Origin: an uncultured Muribaculaceae bacterium
Lineage (GTDB): Bacteria > Bacteroidota > Bacteroidia > Bacteroidales > Muribaculaceae
NCBI GenBank assembly: GCA_947176745.1
Contig: CAMWRV010000009.1
Span: forward strand, 1-58,499
Direction of reading: 5' to 3'
DNA length: 58,499 bases
Within the stretch, counting starts at the first letter, position 1. Each line of letters opens with the position of its first letter. Below are positions 20,180 through 30,400 of this stretch, piece by piece. The position numbers and the translations under genes are program-made. The notes beneath the pieces were generated by a model, which ran no database searches, was not told where the DNA came from, and saw nothing but the letters and a program-made list of their open reading frames with translations.

Positions 20180-21805
20180 TCAACGGTCGATATCGGGAAT
20201 GACAAAGTCGAGAGCCGCACCGATCGTGATAAGGTCGGCGATCATATAGCCCGAGCATGTCAGATCCATCACGCCCACAAGATTGAAGCAGGGGCTCTGG
20301 AAGTGAACACGATAGGGGTTCTTGTCTCCGGTCGACTCGATATAGACACCGAAAGTTCCGCGGCTCGCCTCTACCTGCTGATACCAGCGACCGGCGGGGA
20401 GCTTGATGATCTTGGGCACCTGAGCGCGGATATCACCTTCGGGAATATTGTCAACAAGCTGTTCAAGTATACGGCAGCTCTGCTCGATCTCCTTCATGCG
20501 CACCATGTAGCGGGCATAAGAATCGCAGCCGTCGAGCAGGATCTCGTCAAACTCGACTTCATTGTAAACCGCATAAGGATGCTTCTTGCGGCAGTCGCAG
20601 CTCCAGTTCGAGCCGCGTCCGCTCGGGCCGGTGATCGCATAATTCACCGCATCCTCCTTGGAGAGGTGTCCGACGCCAACAAGACGGTTCTTTGCGATGA
20701 CATTGCCAGAGAAGACAGTGTGATACTCCTTGAGACGCTCGGGCATGATGCGGATCAGTTCCTTGACATCCTTCTGGAAATCGGGATGCAGGTCGGCGAT
20801 CACACCGCCGATCACATTATAGTTCATCGACATGCGCGCGCCACAGGTCTTCTCGAAGATATCAAGCACCATCTCGCGCTCGCGGAAGCCATAGAAGAAA
20901 GCAGTGGTGGCACCGAGGTCCATGGCCGTACATCCGAACGAAAGCAGATGCGATGATATGCGCATCAGCTCATCCATCATCGTGCGGATCACCTGCGCTC
21001 GGCGGGGAACCTCCAGTCCGAGGGCCTTCTCGATGCACATGCATAGACAATGACGGTTCTGGTGAGCCGACATATAGTCCATGCGGTCGGTGAAATGAAG
21101 GATCTGCGGATATGTCATCTTTTCGGTAAGCTTCTCGATGCCGCGGTGGATATAACCTGACACGACATCAACCTTCTTAACGGTCTCGCCGTCGAGAGAA
21201 GCGCGGAAACGCATCACACCGTGAGTAGAGGGGTGCTGCGGGCCGATGTTGACCACATATTCATTCTCTTCGAAAACCTTTCCGGGGTTCTCCACAACCT
21301 TGCCGTCAGCGTCGAGAGAGAACGAGCGTGTTTCGTCTTCGTTGGTCTCGTCGTCCATGCGGATCGGGTTAAGAGCTGGATCAGCGTCATAGTCCTTGCG
21401 GAGAGGGTGGCCGACCCAGTCATTGCGGAGGAAGAAACGACGCATGTCGGGATGACCGATAAACTTGATTCCGAACATGTCGTAAGCCTCGCGCTCCTGG
21501 AAGTTCGCTACTTTCCAGAGAGAAGAGACCGAATGAATATAGGCGTCGTCGCGTGATTCTGCCATCACCTTGACCGCGATGACAGTCCACTGGCGCGAAG
21601 TCGATGTGAGATAATACATCACACCGAGGCTTTCACCCCAGTCCATTCCGACGAGAGCCGAAAGCACGTCGAATCCGAGTTCATTCTTCAGTGAGCCCGC
21701 AACGGCGAACCAGTCTTTTTCAGCCACATTCACCTGAAGGCATTCACCCTCCTCGAACACGGCATCGGGATATATCTTAAGGATTTGTTCTTTTAAATCG
21801 CTCAT
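20180..21805 (-). CDS. nuoCD: Fused NADH-quinone oxidoreductase subunit C/D
   Basis: A 541-residue fusion of the 30-kDa (NuoC) and 49-kDa (NuoD) subunits. The C part covers about 1-155 (NFQEREAYDMFGIKFIGHPD is its signature). The D part begins near residue 180 with VVNIGPQHPSTHGVMRF and holds the quinone-site residues in its N-terminal region. ATG at 21805 (MSDLKEQILKIYP) is chosen. An upstream in-frame TTG at 21835 would overlap nuoB and is less likely. It lies 22 bp after nuoB and 65 bp before nuoH. Confidence 0.96.
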   Translation of the reverse strand: MSDLKEQILKIYPDAVFEEGECLQVNVAEKDWFAVAGSLKNELGFDVLSALVGMDWGESLGVMYYLTSTSRQWTVIAVKVMAESRDDAYIHSVSSLWKVANFQEREAYDMFGIKFIGHPDMRRFFLRNDWVGHPLRKDYDADPALNPIRMDDETNEDETRSFSLDADGKVVENPGKVFEENEYVVNIGPQHPSTHGVMRFRASLDGETVKKVDVVSGYIHRGIEKLTEKMTYPQILHFTDRMDYMSAHQNRHCLCMCIEKALGLEVPRRAQVIRTMMDELMRISSHLLSFGCTAMDLGATTAFFYGFREREMVLDIFEKTCGARMSMNYNVIGGVIADLHPDFQKDVKELIRIMPERLKEYHTVFSGNVIAKNRLVGVGHLSKEDAVNYAITGPSGRGSNWSCDCRKKHPYAVYNEVEFDEILLDGCDSYARYMVRMKEIEQSCRILEQLVDNIPEGDIRAQVPKIIKLPAGRWYQQVEASRGTFGVYIESTGDKNPYRVHFQSPCFNLVGVMDLTCSGYMIADLITIGAALDFVIPDIDR

Positions 21806-21827
21806 GTCAGTGTATAGTTCGGTAATG

Positions 21828-22442
21828 TTATCCAATCTGGCCTTTCTCTTCGGGGTGCTCCGCGAAAAACTCCTCGATTTTCTCCTTGCGGTTCACGCCG
21901 CCGAAGAATTTCTGCACCTTGATCTTGCGCTGAAGCTGCATGAGACCATAAAACATCGCTTCCGGACGCGGGGGGCAACCGGGAATAAACACGTCGACCG
22001 GAAGGATCTGATCCACGCCCGGAACAACACAATATGAATTCTTGAACGGGCCGCCCGATACAGCGCACCCACCGCAAGCGATCACATATTTAGGCTCTGC
22101 GAGCTGTTCGTAGAGACGGCGCACCACAGGAGCCATGCGGTGCACGATCGTACCCTGCACCATGATATAGTCGGCCTGACGGGGCGAGTTGCGCGCCACC
22201 TCGAAACCGAAACGCGCCATGTCGTAACGCGCCGCGCCGAGACTCATGAACTCGATCGCGCAGCAGCTTGTGCCGAAGCAGAGAGGCCAGAGCGAGTTGG
22301 CGACACCCCAGTTGATAAGTTCGTCGAATTTGCCAACCATCACGTTGGCGCCCGTAGCATTGAGTTCCTCGACAAGTCTGTCGATATAATCATTATTCTT
22401 GAACTCCTCGCGGGGCATGCTCTTTATACGGTCTATTCCCAT
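21828..22442 (-). CDS. nuoB: NADH-quinone oxidoreductase subunit B (cluster N2)
   Basis: A 204-residue subunit that carries the terminal 4Fe-4S cluster N2. The tandem cysteines are in [13 protein letters not shown], and the remaining ligands fall in [12 protein letters not shown] and [10 protein letters not shown]. It delivers electrons to menaquinone at the interface with NuoD and NuoH. It overlaps the end of nuoA by 10 bp. Confidence 0.97.
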   Translation of the reverse strand: MGIDRIKSMPREEFKNNDYIDRLVEELNATGANVMVGKFDELINWGVANSLWPLCFGTSCCAIEFMSLGAARYDMARFGFEVARNSPRQADYIMVQGTIVHRMAPVVRRLYEQLAEPKYVIACGGCAVSGGPFKNSYCVVPGVDQILPVDVFIPGCPPRPEAMFYGLMQLQRKIKVQKFFGGVNRKEKIEEFFAEHPEEKGQIG

Positions 22443-22804
22443 TTAAGCGCTCCTTTCCGCCAGGCATAAGCCAGGCCCATTATGAGGACAAACATAAAGA
22501 TTCCGATACACAGTATGCCCTGCGGACCGAGGTCGCGCATCACTGTGGCCCAAGGGTAAAGAAAGACAACCTCCACATCGAAAAGAAGGAAGAGGATTGC
22601 AAAAATATAATAGCCGGCCTTGAACTGGATCATCGACTCTCCACGGGTCGGGATACCGCATTCATAAGGCTCGGCCTTCTTTACCGAATAAGATTTCGGG
22701 GAAATAAGTCTGGCTATGAGCAACGCCGCAAACACAAGCCCGATACCCGTCAGGGTGGCCGTGATCGAGAGCGCGCCATTGCCTATTTCACACAACAGAT
22801 TCAT
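22433..22804 (-). CDS. nuoA: NADH-quinone oxidoreductase subunit A
   Basis: A 123-residue, three-helix membrane subunit and the first gene of the nuo-atp cluster. Family signatures are [10 protein letters not shown] and [15 protein letters not shown] well-formed Bacteroidota promoter lies about 75-100 bp upstream of its ATG. Confidence 0.96.
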   Translation of the reverse strand: MNLLCEIGNGALSITATLTGIGLVFAALLIARLISPKSYSVKKAEPYECGIPTRGESMIQFKAGYYIFAILFLLFDVEVVFLYPWATVMRDLGPQGILCIGIFMFVLIMGLAYAWRKGALKWE

Positions 22805-22875
22805 ATCGTGTTTATATTAAGTTAGTTAGCTTAGTTCAACAATTTACAGGCACTCGACGCGCCTTCACTTAGTCG

Positions 22876-22907
22876 CAAAATTAGGTAATTTTTGTTTAAA
22901 CAACAAA
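22876..22907 (-). promoter_or_regulatory. Main promoter of the nuo-atp supercluster
   Basis: On the minus strand TTTG (22904-22907), a 20-nt spacer and TAATTTTG (22876-22883) match the Bacteroidota consensus exactly. The spacer contains a perfect 12-bp palindrome TTGTTTAAACAA (22892-22903) abutting the -33 element, a possible operator. The predicted leader to nuoA is about 65-70 nt. Confidence 0.7.
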
Positions 22908-22991
22908 TAAATGTCGGGTTAATTTTATTTTGTTTTGCAAGGCAAACATATCGTGAAGACACATTCAGAAAGGGTGAAGTGTGGAAAAATG

Positions 22992-23030
22992 AAAGGTGCC
23001 GGATCCTGTAGCGGAGTCCGGCACCTTTTA
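22992..23030 (-). terminator. Terminator after the lipoprotein gene
   Basis: AAAGGTGCCGGA and TCCGGCACCTTT pair as a stem of about 12 bp. On the minus strand the stem is followed by CATTTTTCC. It lies 55 bp past the stop at 23085 and closes the TonB receptor-lipoprotein unit. Confidence 0.75.
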
Positions 23031-23084
23031 TGGCAGCTGGAACGCGGCAACCCATGCCCGTTCCTTGTCAGATTACTTGAAAAA

Positions 23085-24020
23085 TCAGTTCCCCGAAACG
23101 GGACGCACCACGCTGACGCCTGTGAAGGAGCCTGTGTAGACATCGGCCACCTGATAACCGATGACTGCTGTGGTCAGATCGCCCGTTACGTCCATGTCGA
23201 ATCTGTTGAACTTGAATCTCGGAGTTTCCTGAAGGGCTCCGGCCTCGACCATATAAGGAATGGCATCGACTCCGCTTACAGTGTAGCCGTTTTCGGTGAA
23301 CTGAAGATCAAGATTCTTGAGCACCACGGTTATCTCCGGAGCGTTCGGGGCGAATTTCGCATTGTAGAATATCACATCGGCTTTGTCGGAGATCGCGCCG
23401 TCGCGGAGCTGCATAACGACACGATAGGAAATGCCGTCAGTCGAGTAAGCGTCGGTCATGCCCGGATATGATGTGACGGTCGAACCTCTGAATGTAGCGT
23501 CGGGCCAGAAGGTGCGTACATTCCAACGGTCATTGAGCGTATACTGCATCACGGCGTAATGCAGGCTGTTCGACGGCACGAGGACCGTGTAACCGGGCAC
23601 TGTTTCCCCTACAGGCAGGTAGGCCGCCTGGGTGAGATAGCCTTTGAGCCCGCTCACCTTTGTGCCTCCTTCGGCAGCGTCTTCCGCGCCGAAGGCAATC
23701 ACCTCGCGCGACATGTCATCGACCGACACGTAGGCAGTGGCGAAGTTCATCTCTACTGTCGAGAACGACGCAGTCGATCCCCCCGGGGTAGCCATGGCGT
23801 CGGCTGCGAGCTGAATTGTGTACTCCGGAATTTTCAATGTAAATTTATAGACTGCAGTGCCGGTGTAAGCCTCGCCGTCGCCGGCGGCACTCACATAAAG
23901 GTTGTAAGCCGACACGGGAGTCGTGCTCGAATATGAGCTTCCGCTTCCGTTCTCTTTGTCGCAGGATACTAATGACACGGCGGCTCCCGCCATGATTCCT
24001 GCCAGTAAAAGTCTGTTCAT
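23085..24020 (-). CDS. Lipoprotein of unknown function next to a TonB receptor
   Basis: A 311-residue exported lipoprotein. Start 24020 gives MNRLLLAGIMAGAAVSLVSC, an N-terminal signal with a lipobox cysteine followed by DKENGSGSS, so it should be lipid-anchored. The rest is beta-rich, with an internal segment TGTAVYKFTLKIPEYTIQL near the N-terminus. No domain is recognised with confidence. It starts 82 bp after the TonB-receptor stop and shares its downstream terminator, so the two are probably co-transcribed. A ligand-capture partner of the receptor is the obvious guess but is unproven. Confidence 0.75.
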   Translation of the reverse strand: MNRLLLAGIMAGAAVSLVSCDKENGSGSSYSSTTPVSAYNLYVSAAGDGEAYTGTAVYKFTLKIPEYTIQLAADAMATPGGSTASFSTVEMNFATAYVSVDDMSREVIAFGAEDAAEGGTKVSGLKGYLTQAAYLPVGETVPGYTVLVPSNSLHYAVMQYTLNDRWNVRTFWPDATFRGSTVTSYPGMTDAYSTDGISYRVVMQLRDGAISDKADVIFYNAKFAPNAPEITVVLKNLDLQFTENGYTVSGVDAIPYMVEAGALQETPRFKFNRFDMDVTGDLTTAVIGYQVADVYTGSFTGVSVVRPVSGN

Positions 24021-24102
24021 TGCTTTCAGTTTCAAAATAGGTTGTCTACAGTGAAACGTCACACATTGCGTTATATTGCGGATTTATACGCTGCCCCGGG
24101 TC

Positions 24103-26358
24103 TTACAGATCGATACGGAAAGTCGCACCCAGTTGCAGAGGGCGTCCGGACTGCAGGAACTCATTGCCCATCGACACGAAATAAAATGTATGATACGCGG
24201 TGTCTGTCAGATTCCGGCCCCAGACCTGAAAGCTCCATCCGTTACCTGCAAGCGTCACGGATGCTCCGGCAAGCAGATAGAAGTCCTGGGCTTCGGTATT
24301 TGATTCGTTCCAGTAAATTTTACCCGTTCCTCTGAGGTTTGCCTCGAACGTCAGAGATCTCACCGCCCTGCTTCTGAATCCGAGTTCATATGCGCCCTGG
24401 ACGAAGAGCGTATTCTGAGGCGCATACGGAATGCGACGCCCGGAAAAATCGTCGATTCCGTTGAAGAATCTTACGAACCTCGCGTCGGTGTAGCCGTAGC
24501 TTGCCGTGAAATCGAGATGTTCCAGCGGGTTCCACGCCAGCGAGATCTCTCCGCCGAGGCTTCTTGTCCGGCCTGCGTTGGTCATTATGCGTCCGGTCGT
24601 CGTGCCGGAGGGGAACATGGTCAACTGCTGATCGCGGCAGTCTATATAGAATAATGAAGCATCGACCGTAAGACGTGCCGACGGGAATGTGAGATGTGTG
24701 CCGGCTTCATAGTTCCATGAATATTCGGGGCGATAGCCCACCACATCATCCACATCGTATTTGGCGCCTATGCCCATTATGCCCATAAGTCGCTGCTGCA
24801 GCACGTCGGAAAACATCTGAGTGTTGAATCCTCCCGACTTATATCCTTTTGCTACGCTGGCATAGACATTGTTCTCCCCTTCCATCGGCAGCCGGTATAG
24901 CGCTGTCACGCTCGGTAGCCAGTTGAAATAGCTTCTGGAGAGACGGTCGCGGTCGTCTATGTCGATATCGACATCACGGTGGTGTGTAAGCGATCCGTCG
25001 GGCATAAGCCGAAACACCTCGTAGCCTGTCGCGCACCTGCTCCGGTAAGACATTGACGATCTTTCCCAGTCGAGACGAAGACCTGCTGTAAGTTTCCAGC
25101 GTCCGAGCCGGAACACTGACTCATGATATAGAGCCGCGCCTCCGGTCGATATGCCGAAATCACTGTCAAGCGTGAAGCGGCGGGAGTTCCACGCTATCGG
25201 ATAATCCGGATTGGCGTCGTTGCGATGCTTTTCTATGAGAGTGGCTATGCCCGTGTCCTTGAATGTCACGGGAGCCTGCATGTCGGTATGCTTGTAAAAG
25301 CCGAACGCGCCGGCCACCCACTCGTATCGGCCATCATCGCGGTTGCCCCTGAAAACGAGATCCTCCGTCAGGCCGGTCTCTATCTGCTTCTGGGTGAGTG
25401 TGAAGTAAGGGAGCGGCAGAAAATCCTGGTCAAGAGTCATGTTGTCGTCGAGATACTGCACGCTTGTGATCGACGAGACCGTAAAGCCTTGTCCACGCAA
25501 GTTGAGTGTGAGTCCGTCGTTGAATATAAAGCGGCGGTAGAAACAGGTATCGTCGTAATTTATCTCGCCCGTCGGCACGTATTCATACGGATATCCTCCC
25601 TGTCGCAATATTGATGCCGACGCGACATTGCGGAGCGTCAGAGCTCCCGACAGACGCCTGTCGAACTTCCACCGCAGCGATCCGCCGGCCTCCTTGTCGA
25701 CAAGTCTGCCGGTATGGAGATTGCGGAAAAAGCCGCCGAGCATCGAGAATGAACCGACGACAGCCGTGGCCGTCCTGTCATCAAACTTGTGATACCATCC
25801 GGCAGAGGCCTTCCATTCGTTGCCTGTCCCCGCCTGCGCCATCAGCCGCCATCCCTGCCACCGCATGGGCGAGAGTGTCGTGATATTGATCAGTCCTCCG
25901 ATCGTGTTGCGGCCATAGAGGGTAGACTGCGGCCCGCGCAGCATCTCGACCGAAGCAATGTCGGCGAGATCGAAGTCGTAGGCATTCTTGTTGAGAAAAG
26001 GCACATTGTCAACATTAAGCCCGACCGAGGGCTGATCCATGCGTGCCCCGATGCCCCTGACATAAATGGTCGACGTGATACGCGAACCGTAGTCGGGCAT
26101 ATAAAAATTGGGCACCACATCCGAGATTCCCTTCAGAGCGACAGTATTGAGTCGTTCGAGTTCGGAACGTCCGATCACCGTGGTCGATACGGCGTCATCA
26201 CGCAGCAACTCCTCCTGTTTGAGCGCCACTACATTCAGTTCGCCGAGCGTCCGGACGGTATCCTTGTATTCCGATGCCGGCACAGTGGAGGCGGCCGCGC
26301 CGAGACACGAGGCGGCAGCAAGCAACGGCAGCGTATATGACCTGACAGCTGTTTTCAC
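24103..26358 (-). CDS. TonB-dependent outer-membrane receptor
   Basis: A 751-residue receptor with an N-terminal signal, plug domain (about 45-160, with IYVRGIGARMDQPSVGLNVD and VEMLRGPQSTLYGRNTIGGL) and a C-terminal 22-strand-type barrel ending FRIDL. It lacks the ~80-residue carboxypeptidase-like N-terminal domain of SusC-type receptors and has no SusD neighbour, so it resembles siderophore, haem or cofactor receptors more than glycan ones. The substrate is unknown. The only workable start is GTG at 26358. An ATG 2 bp upstream is out of frame and stops at once, and an in-frame TAA occurs at 26368-26370. Confidence 0.9.
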   Translation of the reverse strand: MKTAVRSYTLPLLAAASCLGAAASTVPASEYKDTVRTLGELNVVALKQEELLRDDAVSTTVIGRSELERLNTVALKGISDVVPNFYMPDYGSRITSTIYVRGIGARMDQPSVGLNVDNVPFLNKNAYDFDLADIASVEMLRGPQSTLYGRNTIGGLINITTLSPMRWQGWRLMAQAGTGNEWKASAGWYHKFDDRTATAVVGSFSMLGGFFRNLHTGRLVDKEAGGSLRWKFDRRLSGALTLRNVASASILRQGGYPYEYVPTGEINYDDTCFYRRFIFNDGLTLNLRGQGFTVSSITSVQYLDDNMTLDQDFLPLPYFTLTQKQIETGLTEDLVFRGNRDDGRYEWVAGAFGFYKHTDMQAPVTFKDTGIATLIEKHRNDANPDYPIAWNSRRFTLDSDFGISTGGAALYHESVFRLGRWKLTAGLRLDWERSSMSYRSRCATGYEVFRLMPDGSLTHHRDVDIDIDDRDRLSRSYFNWLPSVTALYRLPMEGENNVYASVAKGYKSGGFNTQMFSDVLQQRLMGIMGIGAKYDVDDVVGYRPEYSWNYEAGTHLTFPSARLTVDASLFYIDCRDQQLTMFPSGTTTGRIMTNAGRTRSLGGEISLAWNPLEHLDFTASYGYTDARFVRFFNGIDDFSGRRIPYAPQNTLFVQGAYELGFRSRAVRSLTFEANLRGTGKIYWNESNTEAQDFYLLAGASVTLAGNGWSFQVWGRNLTDTAYHTFYFVSMGNEFLQSGRPLQLGATFRIDL

Positions 26359-26362
26359 ATTG

Positions 26363-26394
26363 CAAATTTACTCTTAATTTTCACATCAGCCAAA
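26363..26394 (-). promoter_or_regulatory. Promoter of the TonB-receptor gene
   Basis: The minus strand reads TTTG (26391-26394), a 20-nt spacer, then TAAATTTG (26363-26370), a full consensus match. The -7 box ends 4 bp before the GTG start codon, so the RNA would begin at or next to the start codon. Confidence 0.65.
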
Positions 26395-26409
26395 TATTGA
26401 TTACATTTG
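26378..26409 (+). promoter_or_regulatory. Divergent promoter of ribonuclease Z
   Basis: The plus strand reads TTTT (26378-26381), a 20-nt spacer, then TACATTTG (26402-26409). The -7 box matches TAnnTTTG and the -33 box has one mismatch. It overlaps the opposing TonB-receptor promoter. The predicted leader to the ATG at 26471 is about 58 nt. Confidence 0.5.
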
Positions 26410-26470
26410 CAGAACGAACAGAGGCGGCGCAACTTGCCGCCGTCTGAAATCCGACCTATATCTGAAGAAG

Positions 26471-27397
26471 ATGGACACATTCAGAATCCATACACTCGGC
26501 TGCGGATCAGCCAGACCTACACCCCGGCACCAGCCGTCGTGTACGGTAGTGAATTTCCGCGACAATCTTTTTATGATCGACTGCGGCGAAGGGGCGCAAA
26601 GAGCGTTTCAGCAGGCGAGGCTCAAGTTTCCGAGACTCGGACATATATTTCTCACCCATCTGCACGGCGACCACGTGCTCGGACTCCCCGGTCTTCTCTC
26701 GACTCTCGCGCTCGGCGGCGCCGGCGGGCGGCTTACCGTCCACACATTCGAAGAGGGTGAACGGATAATGCGCCAGATTCTCGATTTCTTCGCCAAAGAC
26801 CTGAGTTACGACCTCGAGTTCCACATCATAAAGCCGGAAGACGCCATAGTGCTCGATACCCCTTCGCTTACAGTCAGAACCGTGAAGCTACACCACCGGG
26901 TTCCTGCCGTGGGCTACATATTCGAGGAGAAACCAAAACAGCGGCACATCCGTCGCGACATGATCGACTTCCATCGCGTTCCGGTGGCTCTTATCCGCGA
27001 CATCAAGGCCGGGGCAGACTTCGTAAAACCCGACGGCACTGTCGTGCCCAATGCGGCGCTGACGTCCGATGCGGATCCGGCACGCAGCTACGCCCACATA
27101 AGCGACACCATCTACATGCCCTCTCTGGCTGAAAAAATCGGACCGGTTGATCTGCTGTTTCACGAGACGACCTATCTTGACGAGCATGCCGCAGAGGCCA
27201 AGGCGCGTTTCCACAGCACCGCGCGCCAGGCCGCCATGGTGGCACGCGACGCAGGCGCGGGCGCACTGCTGACCGGACACTATTCGTCACGCTACAAAGA
27301 CGAGTCTCGTTTCGTGACCGAGGCGCAGGAGGTGTTCGCCAATACACTTCTCAACCGAGAAGGACTCATAACCGATGTTGGCAGACTCCGTCAGTGA
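26471..27397 (+). CDS. rnz: Ribonuclease Z (tRNA 3' processing)
   Basis: A 308-residue metallo-beta-lactamase-fold endonuclease that removes 3' trailers from pre-tRNA. The zinc motif THLHGDHVLGLPGL lies near residues 60-73. Further metal ligands fall in HHRVPAVGYIF, FHETTYLDEH and LLTGHYSSRY. The start is set by the conserved N-terminal strand TFRIHTLGCGSARPTP. It is a single gene on the plus strand between divergent and convergent neighbours, with a shared terminator downstream. Confidence 0.95.
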   Translation: MDTFRIHTLGCGSARPTPRHQPSCTVVNFRDNLFMIDCGEGAQRAFQQARLKFPRLGHIFLTHLHGDHVLGLPGLLSTLALGGAGGRLTVHTFEEGERIMRQILDFFAKDLSYDLEFHIIKPEDAIVLDTPSLTVRTVKLHHRVPAVGYIFEEKPKQRHIRRDMIDFHRVPVALIRDIKAGADFVKPDGTVVPNAALTSDADPARSYAHISDTIYMPSLAEKIGPVDLLFHETTYLDEHAAEAKARFHSTARQAAMVARDAGAGALLTGHYSSRYKDESRFVTEAQEVFANTLLNREGLITDVGRLRQ

Positions 27398-27420
27398 ACG
27401 CCACGCAGAGACAGAGATAC

Positions 27421-27454
27421 AAAAATCCCGCGACTGATCAGCCGCGGGATTTTT
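27421..27454. terminator. Bidirectional terminator between rnz and the A2M gene
   Basis: AAAAATCCCGCG (27421-27432) and CGCGGGATTTTT (27443-27454) form a perfect 12-bp stem with A and T tracts on both sides, so it can serve rnz on the plus strand and the convergent macroglobulin gene on the minus strand. Confidence 0.9.
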
Positions 27455-27471
27455 CTGCTTATGAGGAAATC

Positions 27472-30400
27472 TTATCTGACCCGGACGACAGCACCTGCTG
27501 AATGAGCCGTGATCTCGGGAGCGTATTGCGACTGCGCTGTCGCTACGCCGAGCGAGTACTCTCCCGCCCTGTCGGCTGTGCAATCATATGTTATGACATG
27601 CGTGCCCTTGGCAAGGAACGGTATGAAGAGATTGGTCGACGCGTCGCGAACCTCCCTGTAGAACCATACGCCGTCGCTTGCAGCGTTGCCCGAAAGCTGA
27701 TCAACAGGCTCAAGGCAAGCGGCACGCGGATCGGTGACTGCCACGTAGTCGAGATCGCGGTCGCAGGTTATGGTCAGGGTGACACGCACGCGGTCACCGG
27801 GCTTGATATCGCCCGATGATGCATTCAGACCATCCTCGCCGGGTGTGATGACGTACACCTCTTTTGTGACGGAGAGCTGCGGAACCATCGCTGCCCTGAC
27901 ATCCGCCACAGGAGCCACAAACTGCGAGATCACGCCGCCCCACGCGGGGCCGGAGGCCGTGCGGCTCACAGCCAGTCTCTTCCCTGACGCAGTGTTTGCG
28001 TCAAGACTGATCACAAGAGAACCGGTCACAGAAGTCAGCCCTGCGCAGTCAAGAGACTTGCCGTCAATCGTGATCCGCGGATCGGATGCAGAAGTCGTCC
28101 ACTGACTTCCCGATGTAAGGATAGCGTTGATCGCCCCTGCAGTATTGCGGTTGTCGCCCCAGTTCTGAGTCTGTTTCGAAATCACCATCCACTGGCGGAG
28201 CTGATCGACTGCAGGATTCTGCGGATCTATCAGCGCATATGCCTCAAGAACGCGGGCGGTAGCCATCAGGGCGTCGTCTCCACTTCGGCCCGATCCGAGG
28301 TTGTCAAACCACATCCCCTTTTCCGGATTCACCGATGCGGTCTGACGCAGCGACTCAAGTATCATACGCGACAGTCCGGTCTTCCCTTTTCGCTCAAGCA
28401 GAATGGCGGCGGTGGCCTTCTCTTTTGTGTCGAGTTCGCGCCAGTCTTCGGAGATTTTCTTTATGGCAGCCGACTCAAGGGGGCCGAACGCGGAAGTCGA
28501 ACCGATTCCTGACAACGCGCTCTTGTCGTAAAGGTAATCAAGCAGCTGGGTCACCGGGAAGTATTTGCGCTTGTTCCGGTTCCAGTCGTCGGCCAGCTCA
28601 TCATCAATGTAACGGCATGCCTTTTCGGCTATCTTCTTACCTCCGTCAGGCAGATAGCCCATGCCGGCGAGCGATGCGAGAACGTGTACGACCCTGCCGG
28701 TCATGAAGACCGATGACTTCATTTCCGGACACCAGCTCCAGCCGCCGTCGCTCTGCTGACGGTCTGCAATGGTTTTCATGACCGCTGCCACGGCCTTTGC
28801 TGCAGCTTCGGGGTCGGCATATCTGACAAGACTCTGCATTCTCATTGTTTCCGAACGTGCGTCGTTGACCCACGGGGTATTTCCGGGAAGGACCGTCTTA
28901 AGATCCACATTTTTCTGCAGCGGGGAATAAAGGGTGGAATCCCCCTCTCCGCGACGGGAATCCATTTCAATTATTCCGCGCATCAGTTCAGGATAACGCG
29001 CGAGGAGACCGGCGGCCACCGCGTTGCCGAACAAGGCATCGGCCTGTGAAAGGATATTGACCGACTCCGGCTCAAGCATCGAGGGCAACGCCGTGACGCA
29101 TTCCCAGACGGGATTGTCGCAGTATGTCAGCGTGACGCGGGCGTCGCCGGAATAGTCAGGAAGCGTGATCTCATATGAATCTTCGCCGGCGGGAATGTAG
29201 AAGGGAGTCGATTCCACGACAGGCGTGCTTGAGGGGAGAACGGGCACTACCGCCTGCTCGCCGTCGCGATGACCGTCGGCCGATGCGTAGACGCGTACCG
29301 TCACAGCCTCGGTCTCCGACGGCACCGCAAGCCAGGCGGTTATTACCCGCGATCCTGACGCGGCCACATCCTCTGCCGCGAAATCTTCCGAAAGAATGGT
29401 TTCTCCGGTCAATGCATCGGCTATCTCGATGCGTCCAGACAACGCAGACTGAGTCTCCATGTTGTTGAAAAGTGTAGCCGAGACAGATGCGTGGTCGCCC
29501 GTACGCAGGAAGCGGGGAGCATTGAGACTTGCCATCACCTTTTTGGCAGAAACCGCATCGAGCGTAAGCACGGAGCCCTTCATGCCGTCGGTGTAACCGA
29601 GAATCTGGAACTGCCACGTCCCGACAAAGTCAGGAGCGGTGAATCCTACCGTAGCCACACCGTCGCCGTCTGTGACAAGCGAGGGCATGAAGAATGCCTT
29701 CGGACATTCGGTCTCCCGGAGCGGAACATCGTTTTCGGGTGCGGCAGCCGCCCCGCCGTCGATGTCGGCTGCGGCCTCTTCCTCGACGGCTGCGCCCGTG
29801 CCCCTGATTTTAAGCGATGTGGTGTAAACGGTATTAAGCACTTCATCAGCGCCTTCAGAGGCAGCCTCCATATTCGACGCGCCTAAGCTCCGCGCCGCAG
29901 ACTTGTACATCATGTCGTTCGACACACTTCCGTAATATATGGTATTGCCCGAATAGAGCGAATATCCGTATGTGTTCCACTCGGGAACAACAAACGCTGC
30001 CGTACGTTTCGCTGAGAGCGTTGGCGACAGGCTGCCGCCGTTCGACACGTTGTAACGGCTTTGGAAAGAAAGCCGCGATGCCGGCGACCAGTATATCGAC
30101 GCGTAGGGATTGAACGCCCATTGGAACGGAGCTATCGCATTCAGAGCCTTGTCGCTCATCACAGCCATCACCGGAAGGGTGCTGCATATTTTGCCGTCGT
30201 ATGTGAATCTGAATTTCCAGGTCTCGGGAGAGCCTGGCTCTATCCGGTCGCGGAATGTCTCTGTCTCTATTTTCAGACCGACCGTCTGAATGTAAGGAAT
30301 GACCGCCACCGTCTTCGACTCTCGTTCAAGATCGCGCATGGCCACGAATGTCACAAAGATTCTCTCGTCATCGGCCGGCGCGTCGGTCTCGACCGTGACG

